Shown here: piece after piece, positions 39,589-49,760 of the stretch
How the letters are laid out: the number at the start of each line of letters is the position of its first letter
How positions within the stretch are numbered: the first letter of the stretch is position 1
Assembly (NCBI GenBank): GCA_029339505.1
Contig: JAQISU010000036.1
Location: 6,692,501-6,756,500 of the forward strand
Reading direction: 5' to 3'
Source of the DNA: Unio delphinus
Lineage: Eukaryota; Mollusca; Bivalvia; Unionida; Unionidae
DNA: 64,000 nt
Notes under the pieces: generated by a model
Databases searched by the model: none
The model's input: the letters and a program-made list of their open reading frames with translations, nothing else
What the model was told of the DNA's origin: nothing
Position numbers and translations under genes: made by a program

Positions 39589-40117
39589 GTAGGATGATAC
39601 CAGAATTATAACTATGTGTATCCGTTTAGAGTGAGTACATTGAAATCTGAAGCATATTTTTGTGACAAAAGATACAAACAAAATGACTTCTCGACCATCG
39701 TCACATTTGGTTGAGCATGAAAGCGTAAACATAATATCAAATGTTCGGGTATATAGAGTCTTCATTTGAGATTTTACAAAAAAAATAAATAATTACATGG
39801 CTAATTTTGCTTCATTGTAGTTTTGTTTGTGTTTTTATTTGCATCCGACGAAACGATTAAAATGATTACATTGCACATCCTGCTACAATGTGCACCATAT
39901 CAGGAACCTTTAAACCAAATTTGGTGAATATCGACCTAGCTCTTTACGAGAGATATGGTTAATGAAGGATGGACACTAAATAGGAATGCATCTTGATGTT
40001 TGTCTCTAAAACACACAATAATACCGTTTAATATTAATTTACTATATGCATTCAATATTTATTAAAAATCTTAATAAATTGGCTAATTTTAAAGTTCGAA
40101 ATTTTCTACCTTTTCAG

Positions 40118-40313
40118 CGAATGAACTTTCAGCTTGCTCTTGTAACGGATGGCGTTCATACTTTTGCATTTTATGTTTACCCCAAAAATGGCATAACATT
40201 GCAAAACCAGCAAGTGTTCATAGGGTTTACAACTAAAGATGGTGACAAATATGTGGATTACAGGTCCTTTACTTCATCTGCCCTTGCCATTGATGATTTA
40301 GCGATATCGTTTG
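40118..40313 (+). CDS. Host gene exon 11: NIDO domain end
   Basis: Acceptor CTTTTCAG, donor TTTG/GTAAGT. RMNFQLALVTDGVHTFAFYV matches the typical NIDO end (N-x-FQ-x-hLhTDG...F), followed by VFIGFTTKDGDKYVDYRSFT. Phase out 1, which matches exon 12 more than 14 kb away, on the far side of element B. Confidence 0.87.
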
Positions 40314-40468
40314 GTAAGTCTTTTTAAGGCTGACCTCAACTAAATCTAACAAAGCAATAAATGTTTTTTTTTTATAGCAAACCTATTACATAGAATAGCA
40401 AAGGAATCAGTTTTTTCTCTGATTTTGTTTCTAAATGTATTTAAATGCAAAAGACGCTAAAACATGTC

Positions 40469-40471
<3 letters not shown>

Positions 40472-40560
<89 letters not shown>
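40472..40560. repeat. Compound (CA)n-(TA)n microsatellite
   Basis: About 15 CA and 29 TA units end 24 bases left of element B. Confidence 0.95.
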
Positions 40561-40561
<1 letters not shown>

Positions 40562-40584
40562 CATGTACTGAACAAATTATGTGC

Positions 40585-40834
40585 AGCAGCAGAGGGGGTG
40601 AACAGACCAACTTTTTAGACAAATATTTCGTAAGCAATTTGTTTTAAAACCGAAACAAAAAAAAATCTTACGATGATAGTGCCAATTTAGTTGTCACAAA
40701 CACAGGGGGGGGGGGGAGGGGGGCGATACTACAACGTTCCAAGGCAACGTTTTATAAGCGGTCGTCGTTAAATAATGAAAAAATAATCTTACAACGATGT
40801 TGTCATTTAGTTTGCAGTTCACCCCTCTGCTGCT
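40585..40834 (+). repeat. Left TIR of element B
   Basis: Begins AGCAGCAGAGGGGGTGAACAGACC, matching element A at all but one position in the first 24 bases, and has the motif inverted at its inner end (40820-40834). The middle part is largely different from element A, includes a G-rich run (40706-40722) and would be hard to find by overall similarity. Only the bounding motifs are conserved, which suggests they are the functional sites. Confidence 0.85.
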
Positions 40835-40863
40835 ATGGGTTAATAATGAAAATCACTACGATT

Positions 40864-41535
40864 TCAACCGAATATTTGATCAAGTCCGATACGATATCGT
40901 GTCCTAGGATCATGTAAATTTATTGTTATAAATCCGTGTGGGGTTGACTGAGCGCGGCTAAAGAAATTTCTAAATTGATTGAAGTCCATATCAGAACACC
41001 ATGTCTGCCAAATATTTCGTAACGTATGTGTATCAAAGCCGTTGAATACAGCAAGAATATTACAGTTGTCTCTGATCACTTTTGGAATCTGAGTGTATCG
41101 TTGAGTGACATATATCACGTCAGTGTTTTTGTGCCTGCATCGGGAAAATATTCTAGCTGGTTTGTTTTGTTTATCTAACATTACATCGTCGTATACAACT
41201 AAATTGTTAATGCTTCCATCGAGATCTTCTATTGATGGTGCCTCGTCAATATCGGTTATAAATTCAATAATACCCTCACCGGCAATCTCTGAAGCGTTTT
41301 CATTAAAATCTTTTAGCACTTCATAGCATCGTTGATCATCTACGCTAGGAGCAACTAAATACATCTTATCCCACGTCATCCATCTCATTATTAAATTGAG
41401 CAACAATTGCGTCTTGCCGGATCCAGATGGCCCAATTATAATTGCGCGGATAGAGTTTGGTAGCGCTGCATGATGCTTAACTGGTTCTCTTGTTTTAGTC
41501 GCTGAAAAATCAATTATATCCATATCCTTATACAT
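40864..41535 (-). CDS. DNA-packaging ATPase (element B)
   Basis: Intact, 223 residues, same length as in element A. Walker A GPSGSGKT and Walker B NLVVYDD are unchanged. The arginine segment reads SRCRHK instead of SRGRHK. Differences cluster in the acidic loop at residues 84-110. Its start is again five bases from the start of the divergent zinc-ribbon gene. An open frame in an otherwise decaying element suggests recent inactivation. Confidence 0.9.
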   Translation of the reverse strand: MYKDMDIIDFSATKTREPVKHHAALPNSIRAIIIGPSGSGKTQLLLNLIMRWMTWDKMYLVAPSVDDQRCYEVLKDFNENASEIAGEGIIEFITDIDEAPSIEDLDGSINNLVVYDDVMLDKQNKPARIFSRCRHKNTDVIYVTQRYTQIPKVIRDNCNILAVFNGFDTHTLRNIWQTWCSDMDFNQFRNFFSRAQSTPHGFITINLHDPRTRYRIGLDQIFG

Positions 41536-41540
41536 AAATT

Positions 41541-41834
41541 ATGGATCTATATTGTGTGAAGTGTAAAACGCGTACTGGCACAGATGACTTGACGACGATT
41601 ACAACTAAAAATAACCGATCAGCACTTACTGGTAGTTGTGCAACATGTGGTATAAAAAAGTTTAGATTTGTTTCTATGAAATCAAAGATTTTACAATCCG
41701 GAGATGTTTTAAAAGAAAACGAGAAGGTGATATCGCAGCCAAATTGGCAAAGCTCCCTGGAACCCCATGGGCAAAGTACCCCGGAGAAAAGCACCTTCCA
41801 GGATATAGCTACTGTGGCCCAGGAACACGATTAG
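41541..41834 (+). CDS. Zinc-ribbon protein, DUF5679-like (element B)
   Basis: 98 residues. The four cysteines (C5, C8, C33, C36) and the intervening TTKNNRSALTG are kept. The frame stops earlier than in element A. The slippery heptamer T_TTA_AAA lies at codons 56-58 in this frame. The part after it only mirrors the PLA2 sequence in another frame. Confidence 0.75.
   Translation: MDLYCVKCKTRTGTDDLTTITTKNNRSALTGSCATCGIKKFRFVSMKSKILQSGDVLKENEKVISQPNWQSSLEPHGQSTPEKSTFQDIATVAQEHD
41708..41714 (+). promoter_or_regulatory. Candidate -1 ribosomal frameshift site (T TTA AAA)
   Basis: In the zinc-ribbon frame the codons are GTT TTA AAA, giving the permitted slippery pattern T_TTA_AAA. A -1 slip leads into the PLA2 frame without a stop in between. 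The heptamer differs from that of element A but position and phase agree, which argues for a maintained function. Confidence 0.55.
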
Positions 41835-42079
41835 ATATCAGACTTGATGATCAAAATCAACCTCGACGTGGTGAAGAACCAATAAACGCCATTGATAAGG
41901 CGTGTCATGTTCATGATGTTGCATATAAAAGTAGTGATCTGCAACACAGGCATCTCGCGGATGTGAAATTAATTCATGCGTTAAATGCTATTCCTGATAA
42001 ATCCTTCAAAGAAAAGTTGGCTTCGTGGTTGGTAAAATCAGCTATGAAAGGCAAATTAATGATGGGCGCTGGTAATTAA
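41714..42079 (+). CDS. Phospholipase A2 domain, parvovirus VP1-type (element B)
   Basis: Open frame with YCGPG, then NAIDKACHVHDVAYKS containing the HD catalytic pair. About 111 residues from a TTG at 41744. The only ATG codons are in the last 15 residues, after the whole domain. The C-terminus (KGKLMMGAGN) extends beyond that of element A. Residues in and around the active site are conserved while linker residues vary (NQPRRGEEP versus NQPNPGEEP). Confidence 0.8.
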   Translation, partial: RKREGDIAAKLAKLPGTPWAKYPGEKHLPGYSYCGPGTRLDIRLDDQNQPRRGEEPINAIDKACHVHDVAYKSSDLQHRHLADVKLIHALNAIPDKSFKEKLASWLVKSAMKGKLMMGAGN

Positions 42080-42086
42080 TAACAAC

Positions 42087-43040
42087 ATGGAATCTATTTA
42101 TTATTCTCCGAGGGGATACTGGAGGGGTAACGCTGCAATCAATAAACTCGCTAGCGCTGCAAAAGTGAAAAAGGCCACTGCGGCTAATTGGTTATCCAAA
42201 CAAGCTATATGGCAAATTTATCTACCGCGTCCTAAACAAATTAATTACTCGCATTTTGATGTGACTGTCCCTAATGAAGTTCATCAGGCTGATTTATTGT
42301 TTTTACCACATGACAATGGTTACAAATACGCGCTAACCGTAGTTGATGTTGCGAGTCGATACAAACAAGCAGAACCGTTAAAAACAAAGTCGGCCACTGA
42401 AGTGGCTTATGCATTTGAAAAGATTTATCGACGAGGCCCACTACGCTGGCCAAATCTATTACAAGTTGATCCTGGCAAGGAATTTCAGGGTGTGGTTGCA
42501 TCTACAATGAAACATCATAATGTCACCATACGACGAGGACATACTGCGTTACGTCGCGATCAGGCAATTGTTGAACGATTTAATCGGACGATTGCTGAGC
42601 GGTTATTTGGATATTAATACGCAAAAGAATTCATCCAAGAAAAGCGATCCCGTGAATGGGTCAAAATGTTACCAGCTGTGATTACTGCAGTGAATAATGA
42701 GATTACTAGAACAATCAACATGAAACCTATCAACGCGATTAAAAAGAAGTGTATACCTAAAATGGAAATTCGAAGAGATTCTAGCGTTTCCCAACCAATT
42801 CTTGGTAGTAAAATCACTGTTAGGTATTTATACGAACCAGGAGAGCTTGAAGGTGGCAGAAAAAGGGCTACTGATCCTATTTGGAGTGTTACTGTACATA
42901 AAATATCCGGCAGAACACGATCAACTGGTAGACCAGCAATCTATAGACTGGATTCAACTGCCCCTCAGCGGGGTTTTACACGCAAACAATTACAAGTGAT
43001 TCCTGATGATACTCAATTACCACCGCGGGGTCTTAACTAG
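42087..43040 (+). pseudogene. DDE integrase with one internal stop (element B)
   Basis: Starts MESIYYSPRGYWRGNAAINK; the N-terminal part that is frameshifted in element A is open here. A TAA at 42615-42617, where element A has CAA, interrupts the frame after RTIAERLFGY, and the same frame then runs on to 43040. The acidic residues at HQADLLF, VDPGKEF and IVERFNRT are present. The break lies just after the catalytic core, so a truncated product would lack the C-terminal region. Confidence 0.88.
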
Positions 43041-46000
43041 CACCCCCCCCCCAGAGGCATTGTGCTGGCACCCCAGCGCCTGTTGCACTCAAGACATGTT
43101 AGCATCACATTATCTCTTGTATGACCAATACTGCTATTTTTTCTATCCACGGTAAATTGTCGAGAATCCCTATCTGACCAACACCAATTCATTACACAAT
43201 TGCAACTCGCGCAGTGATTATTCTGTTGCTGTTTCAACGTCATTATTAATTCAACATCAATATCAAATTCTCTATTATTTTTTTTATCCTGCTGTTTATA
43301 ACCAGAAAGTTTTTTTCTGATTATGTCCTCGATGATATCATCGGCGTTGATAATATCACTTATTGCATTGTCATTAGGATTTTCAAGGACAATTCTTCTA
43401 AGCTGATTTATTCGCCGTACTCTGGATACTGCAAGATAGACTAAATTCGACCATTCGATGCGATTATCTACCATCCAAACAATTGTGTCTGTGATAGTCA
43501 ATCCCTGTGAAGAATGTATCGTCGCTGCGTATCCTAGCGTCCATGGGGATTTATTAGCACGCAATGCATCTTCAACGATGCTGATATCAACCAGCACAAT
43601 ATCATTTAATACGAGAATTTGTTTTTCACTTTGTCCTGGAATATCAACTTCTATATTCTGTTTTCGTGTATCCGAAGGCCTATAACACAACGGTACTGGA
43701 AGTGTTGCAAATTTTTCTTTATGCAATTCAAATAACTTCATCTGAAGTGTGTCTCTGACTATTTTTCTACTTGCAATTATCAAATCATTTGGTCTCCACA
43801 TTTCCCAAAAATCATTCATTGGAGTTTCTGAAATTATTTCACGCGCTATTTCACATTGGATTCTATCCGGTTGTAATCTAATTAGCGCTTTTAATTCTCG
43901 TAATTTTTCATCAAGTGATCTGTAATCAGTGGAATTTTTTTTTATAATAGTCTACAAAACCCTTTAGCTATTCATGTGGGGATGCACCGACAAATGGTGG
44001 TGGTTGGCCGTGATCACCGCACATGACGACTTTTGTATTTTTCATTAACAACCATTCAAGAAATGTTTGTAATACTTTCAACAATACTGTGCATATTTCA
44101 TGCCAAATTATGATTTCAGGAATGAATTTATCACCCATTCGATCAGGGGTCCATTCATCGCCTTTCCATCGAAATAAACTATGATAAGTACAGGCATTTA
44201 CCCCTCGTTGTTTCATCTCTCTGGCGAGTCTGTGAGTTGGTGTTAGTACAATCATGGTTGACCGACGAAATAATTCAATTGCACGAGTTGTCTTTCCTGA
44301 CCCACCACAACCGTTTAAATAAACTGTCTTGTATCTACATATTGGATCAGATACCGGTGGTGCATTAGAAAATTCTGATTGAATTTCAATGGGGTTACAT
44401 GAAAGATATTTATCATCCATGGCAACGTCTGCGGATTCACAATACTCATGTAGTGTTTCCTTTTTAAATCGCCAACGCCCCCAATTTTCCTCGGGATCTG
44501 TGAATGCCGCTACAGCTGATTTGTATTTATTGTGTATATACATCGAATCAGTAGCTACTCTAATCGCGGTATTAGGAAATCTATTTATCATCGAACATAG
44601 ATTAATACAAGCATAGGCTAGCATAGAACTTCTCAAATGTGTGTACTGGGAATTATATCCATCACAGTAGGTAACAACCGTACCCAATTTCTCACCATTG
44701 GATAGAAAAGCATCCTTACGGGATACAAGTTTTCCTTGTTTCGTTAAATCCGTTACAATAAAATCGTATTCTGCGACGTCTATGATCAACCGCGAAGAAT
44801 ATTTTGCATTGTCGTATCTTCCACCCTGGGTAAATTTACCGATTATTCTTCGTCCAAAATCTTTTGCTTGTTCTTTTTTAATTTCAAATAACTCCTTAGA
44901 CCAATTCCTGATTTGTTCTTCATTGAAATCTGGAAACTGTTTTCGCTGTTCGCTAATTATACGATCTAAATAGGGTTGTGGTAGCCAAACTTCTTTCTGA
45001 GCTCGATAGCATATAATAGCTTCGCTAACAATCAACGATATTAGCATACCACAATCGATCATATATCGTAGTAACACTATTGGCATCCACGCCTTTTCGG
45101 ATATATGTCTACCAAGCCAAAAATAACTACACGGATGTAACCCTGTAGCGAGTTTAAATGATATCACACGAGCGAATCCAGTTAAATCAAAATCAGGCAA
45201 TGGACCATTAATCGCAACACGAGTCATTTCATGCGTGGGGTGTCCAAATCGTTTAAAATAGTTACTACATTCCCCATACCCGAGAAAACTTCCAGGATAA
45301 CACGCGGATATATCATTCGAAATCATACCATCACGTGAGTATTTTGTATTCCACAGTCCTCCATGACCAAATTTGACGCAACTAAATTTAACGTCCTCGA
45401 GAAAATCACTTCGTGTTGGATGCCATGAGTTTTTTTCTCTTGCAAAGTGAGCTACCACTGATGGAATAGTAAAACTATCCGTTAATAGTTTTTCATGGAA
45501 ACTCTCCGGTGAAAAATCATTAGCAATTTTTCTTATTCTAGTATCTAACTCTTCAACGCGATATAATTCACCATTTGGTCTTACAAATTGATCAAATCCT
45601 GATTCGGAACCAGCACTACTAAGTAACCACACTGACACAGGATCATCTTTACACAACGCATGAATAGCATCAAATAATTTCTCTTCATAGAAAACATCCC
45701 TGAGGAATTCTTCAGGGATATATCTCACGGTTCTATCTCGTGGAAATATTGTTACTGGAGCCGTCCACGCGTGTTTGTTATGATCAATAATTTGTATTGG
45801 CGCTCCTCGCGATTGATATTTCGGTTCGTATAATACTTCTCCGGTTATTGTCGTTACTGATATTGGGAATTTTAATGATGCTTCTAATTTAGCTATATCA
45901 GAAATCTTTGCACCATGCTGTTTCACTGTCAGTTCCCACTCGGTTATTTTCCTACGTCGCAGATCAGTTAGTTTATTTCCTCGGGATGCATTTGTGAAGT

Positions 46001-46711
46001 GTTCTATTATTCGTTCTGCTACACAATTCAGTGAACTAGAATATTTCATAGGAGCTAGTTTTGCGATATCGGGTTTATCATTTAATGGATATATTCCATA
46101 AACGATTGCTGTTACAGGATAAGATCTCTCGTAGTATGGTTTGTCAATTCCAGTTAGAATTCCTGGTTTGGAATCTTTACTCACAATGACAGTTTTTTAT
46201 GTTTGAGGATTGGTTCAAATTTATCCCTCATAATCCATTCGCCTTCGACTTCGATAAAGAATTTTATTCTGAAAAAATACTTCTGTTGAGAATTGCTTTG
46301 CAATTTACCCTTGGATTTCCAGTCAAGATGTGAAATTATCTCAGCTGCTCTTTCATCGTTCATAGTAGCATCGATGTTGGGTACATTGACATCTTCATCA
46401 ATAAGTCGAAATGTTGACCAACAATGTGCTGCACCGTCTCGGTAGAATTCATTAAAACAGTCTCTGATTTTACCCAGTATAGTTCTATCACCAATTAGAC
46501 GTTTTGGTGTATCAGAGACTCTATCGAGATTGAAATTAGCATTTTTCCAGGGCTTAATTTTCGATTATCTCTTGAACTCCTTATCGAGATTGAATTTAGT
46601 ATTTTTCCAAGGCTTAATTTTCGATAATCTTTGGAATTCTTTCATGGTATGATCAATGAATTTAGCATTTTTCCAAGGCTTAATTTTAGATAATCTCTTG
46701 AACTCCTCCAT
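43037..46711 (-). pseudogene. Polymerase/SF1 helicase/HNH protein, fragmented (element B)
   Basis: Same architecture as in element A, in three main open pieces: about 46181-46363, 43968-46184 and 43037-43819. Visible breaks are a stop in the N-terminal repeats (about 46570), a one-base difference at a T run near 46190, a TGG-to-TAG change at 43968-43970 and an indel in a T run near 43935-43945. Motif A (DISACYPGSF), motif C (RVATDSMYI) and Walker A (GCGGSGKTT) survive; Walker B has changed from WDE to WHE. The last 70 residues are an HNH-like zinc module: CASCNCVM, FTVDRKN, GHTRDNVML and CLECN. This copy shows that the module belongs to the protein. Confidence 0.85.
43045..43240 (-). other. 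HNH-like zinc module at the C-terminus of the polymerase protein
   Basis: On the minus strand: CxxC (CASC), then TVDRKNSSIGH, RDNVMLTC and CLECNRRWG. Two CxxC pairs bracketing DR...H...N is the zinc-supported beta-beta-alpha-metal fold of HNH nucleases. It directly follows the helicase in one frame, and the matching DNA is also present, out of frame, in element A. Confidence 0.65.
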
Positions 46712-46774
46712 ACTATAATTAAAACAAGCATTTAAATGAAAGATTTATGTATAATGAATCACTGAAAATGGCTC

Positions 46775-47137
46775 ATGATTGGATCAGTGACACCGTGTAA
46801 CAAATCATACAGAAATGAATTCTGTGGGTATCATATGCAAAGCTTTCGTCGTGGAAGCCTTGGTCCGTTACCTTGCATACGATGTGGGGTTGGGGTTAGG
46901 GGAAAATCACAATTGTGTATTGGTTGTGGTGGCAAACGATACAGGGAATTGAAGCGTTATTATGACAAAAGAATTAAAAAATCCGTTAAAAACTCCATCA
47001 AAAATTCCATCAATGACCCTGACCTTGACAAAGTCCTTGACGCTGACAAAGTCAGTATCAAGGATAAAATCATAAGAACTCCTCAAGACTATATTGAAAG
47101 ATTTTCCAGTGATGTTATTAATAAATTAGACAAATAG
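46775..47137 (+). CDS. Cysteine-rich zinc-finger protein (element B)
   Basis: 120 residues. CxxxxxxxFCGYH, PCIRCG and LCIGCGGKRYRELKRYY match element A. One cysteine of the first pair is replaced by tyrosine (NKSYRNEF versus NKSCRNEF), so that cysteine is not essential to the fold or this copy is damaged. Only one to two DADKVSI-type repeats are present, and a lysine-rich KNSIKNSI stretch replaces the others. An ATG 20 bases upstream meets a stop at once, which fixes the start. Confidence 0.68.
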   Translation: MIGSVTPCNKSYRNEFCGYHMQSFRRGSLGPLPCIRCGVGVRGKSQLCIGCGGKRYRELKRYYDKRIKKSVKNSIKNSINDPDLDKVLDADKVSIKDKIIRTPQDYIERFSSDVINKLDK

Positions 47138-47149
47138 TATTGTATATAA

Positions 47150-47647
47150 ATGAACCAAGAATTCAGACCACACCCTGTGATTACAAATTATGAAGCATCC
47201 AGTGATGGTGTTGTAAGAAACGGTAGACTGAATAAACCAGTTGGTGCTGACAATGGTGTGGGGTATTTGGTGTTTACTGTTTGGGGAAGGAAGACATATT
47301 ACTGCCATCGTTTCGTGAATGAATGTCACAATGGATTGATCATAGATGGTTTTGTTATCGATCATAAAGATTCTAATCCAAAGAATAATTCTTTATCAAA
47401 TCTGCAAGCTGTTACACAAAGTGAGAATACCAAACGAGGAAAGACTGGCAATTATAAATCAATTGGGAAGAGACCCGTAAAATCTTTTAATGCAACAAAT
47501 AACGAGGAAAAAATATTTCAATCAATAACTAGCGCCGGAAGGTATTTCAATATTTGTCCACCTTCTGTACGAAAAGTAGCAGAGAATATAACCAAGACGG
47601 CCATTTCAAAAAAGACCGGACAAAAAATTCAATTTATTTATGTCTGA
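47150..47647 (+). CDS. HNH endonuclease with NUMOD-like C-terminus (element B)
   Basis: Intact, 165 residues. HRFVNECHNGLI, VIDHKDSNPKNN and LSNLQAVTQSEN retain every catalytic-type residue of the element A copy, while about a quarter of other positions differ. Preserved key residues despite drift indicate purifying selection before insertion. It begins 12 bp after the zinc-finger gene. Confidence 0.87.
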   Translation: MNQEFRPHPVITNYEASSDGVVRNGRLNKPVGADNGVGYLVFTVWGRKTYYCHRFVNECHNGLIIDGFVIDHKDSNPKNNSLSNLQAVTQSENTKRGKTGNYKSIGKRPVKSFNATNNEEKIFQSITSAGRYFNICPPSVRKVAENITKTAISKKTGQKIQFIYV

Positions 47648-47690
47648 TGCGTCATATTTTTCATTTACAAATATGTAATTATCATAGAAT

Positions 47691-48053
47691 ATGAATCCTG
47701 AAAAAATGAATAGCATTATTGATGAAATTCTAAAATTGAAAAGTCAGGATATCAAACTATCAGATGGGTTAAATCCTGATCAAATCATGTCAGATTTTCA
47801 GGATATAGAATACTGGGTTAACACTAACAAGTATATGCTGCCCAAGAAATATGCGCTAATCAAAAGAATTTAGAATTCTATTCGGGACTCTCTTGCATTT
47901 TCCAGTGATGTAAGTGTGTTTGTCCCGTTATGTACTATCGTAGAAGGAATACGAAAAGAATTGGGTAGGGAATATAAATTGAAAAAGGATGTTAATTCGA
48001 AGATTAGAAATATACGAGCGTTAATTCAAGAAAATGAACGATTTGAAAAATAA
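47691..48053 (+). pseudogene. Small helical protein with internal stop (element B)
   Basis: Matches element A throughout, including LSDGLNPDQIMSDFQDIEY. A TAG at 47871-47873 follows KRI; the same frame then continues to 48053. No indels are seen, so the loss is a single substitution. Confidence 0.75.
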
Positions 48054-48227
48054 TTCCTAATCGAGAAATTGACCACTTGACCCTACTGAAATCACCAACA
48101 TGGTGAAAGTCACAACTACAATTGAAATTTTTTTTTCTGCTACAAATATATCAATTTGTTTGTTATTTATAAATTGCTTTAGTTAATCGCGAGATTCAAA
48201 TTGAAAAATTGTTTACAACTTCAAATA
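48054..48227. promoter_or_regulatory. Gap before the virion block (element B)
   Basis: 174 bp, shorter than the matching gap in element A and without its nested stems. A TTGAAAAATTGTTTACA motif ends 16 bases before the ATG of gene X, as in element A, which makes that motif the best candidate promoter part. Confidence 0.4.
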
Positions 48228-49151
48228 ATGGTCAACGAAGCTTTAACAACTAGATTGGCTCGTGAGCGATTAGATGCAATTAAGAAATTTATACCAATTC
48301 GCGACTCTGTCAGGAATAAACTGCAAGCTAGACAGAGTCTTCAGACTGACTTTTCTACTGATACACAACAGTTATTTAAACCGTTAATTAGCGCAACTGA
48401 GGATGTAACATCGGCAATTTTTAAACAAGGAAAACAACAAGAAGAGTCTTTTCTCCCTGTGTTAGAAAAAATAGCAAAAAGAACTAAACAAACAAAACAA
48501 TCATTAAAAACACTTCCTCAGGATATATCAACCGCTTTAAAACGAAAATTTGAAGAATTTCAGGAAGAACAACAACGACTCGTTAGTTGACCACCTAAAT
48601 CAAAGAAATTAAAGGATCTATTTACCGATAGCGCTAAAAAACGAATTCTCAACGAGGATATAGACAATTTAGGTGAATTTGCTGCTAACAGCTATGATTC
48701 ACAAGAGAAGATTTTCACGGATAATTATACGGATTATAGAATGCCACATAATGAATCGGCTGATATAGTGTATGAAATAAATACTGGGAGTTTAGATAGA
48801 AGGATGAAGGAATACAGAGACTTCAAGAGAAAATTTCGACTCCAAATAAGACAGCAAGAACAAGACTCATACGATGAGAAGGAATTTCTGGGGAGTGGTC
48901 TAGTTGGAAACGCTAGCGTTGGAAACTCTTCGATTGAAAATCCAAGGATTTCATGTCCTGGTAGTGTTCTCAGTGATATATCACGATTAGAAGTTATCAT
49001 TAGAGGAAAACGGGCTGGAAATAACTCACCGGAAATAATTAATGAAGCAGCTGATATCTGTAGACGGTTATTTCAGGGTGGTATCATGGATATCAGCACA
49101 TATCGAGATTTCATTGGCGAGTTAGTGGAAAGTGGGTATCATAGTGACTGA
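48228..49151 (+). pseudogene. Virion protein X with one internal stop (element B)
   Basis: 308 codons, shorter than in element A because the low-complexity middle differs. The N-terminus (RLARERLDAIKKFIPIRDS) and C-terminus (SRLEVIIRGKRAGNNSPEI) are strongly conserved. A TGA at 48588-48590 interrupts the frame, which otherwise stays open across both halves. Confidence 0.72.
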
Positions 49152-49199
49152 ATTTATAATTGAAAAATTGTTTACAATTGAAATCTACGATTTTTAATA

Positions 49200-49655
49200 A
49201 TGATCATACATTACAATCATGATAAACCAACCCCCGTCTATGTAGTTAATTCACGGTTTCCAGTTTATAGAGCATACTATGGTGATGGTTTCGGTAATAC
49301 AATTGCGGGGTTATTTGCAAGGATGGCCCCAAAAGTGATGCCGTTGGCTAAACAATTATCGATGAAAGCAATTGATGTTATCCGTGATAAGGGTATTAGT
49401 GCTGTTGCAGACATTGCCGGGAAAGCGTTTTCAGCCGCGAAGAATAAATTAGCATCATTAGTGAAATCACGAAGTGATTTTCGGAGAATGAAACTGGTAT
49501 CACTGCCATCTACAGCGGAAATGCCTGCGAGTGTTAGTAAAATAATAAATAACGCAGTAGAACAGAAACTAGCATCGCTGATGACTCCGAGTGACCAAGA
49601 TAACATGATATCAAACATGATAGCGGGAAGTGGCTTTAAAAAACCACGACGATGA
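49200..49655 (+). CDS. pX/pVI-like minor virion protein (element B)
   Basis: 151 residues, intact. The first 30 residues differ from element A at a single position (DGFGNT versus DGLGNT), and the amphipathic GNTIAGLFARMAPKVMPLAKQ is identical. An extra basic stretch (KSRSDFRRMK) lies in the middle. The ATG follows a TTGAAAAATTGTTTACAATTG motif. Confidence 0.6.
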   Translation: MIIHYNHDKPTPVYVVNSRFPVYRAYYGDGFGNTIAGLFARMAPKVMPLAKQLSMKAIDVIRDKGISAVADIAGKAFSAAKNKLASLVKSRSDFRRMKLVSLPSTAEMPASVSKIINNAVEQKLASLMTPSDQDNMISNMIAGSGFKKPRR

Positions 49656-49760
49656 AATCCTACGGATTTTCACGCTAGCGTTTTTCACGATGAAATCCTA
49701 CGATTAGCAATGAAAAATCTTTTACGATTTCACGATTTAGACTCTGATAAATAGAATAAA
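49656..49760. repeat. Short palindromic intergenic repeats
   Basis: Several small inverted units of the type GAAATCCTAC/GGATTTC, ACGCTAGCGT and GAAAAATC/GATTTC are packed between the pX/pVI-like and major capsid genes. Related pieces recur at 9420-9463, 10505-10544, 14433-14479 and 52995-53067, always just before a virion gene ATG. Confidence 0.6.
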
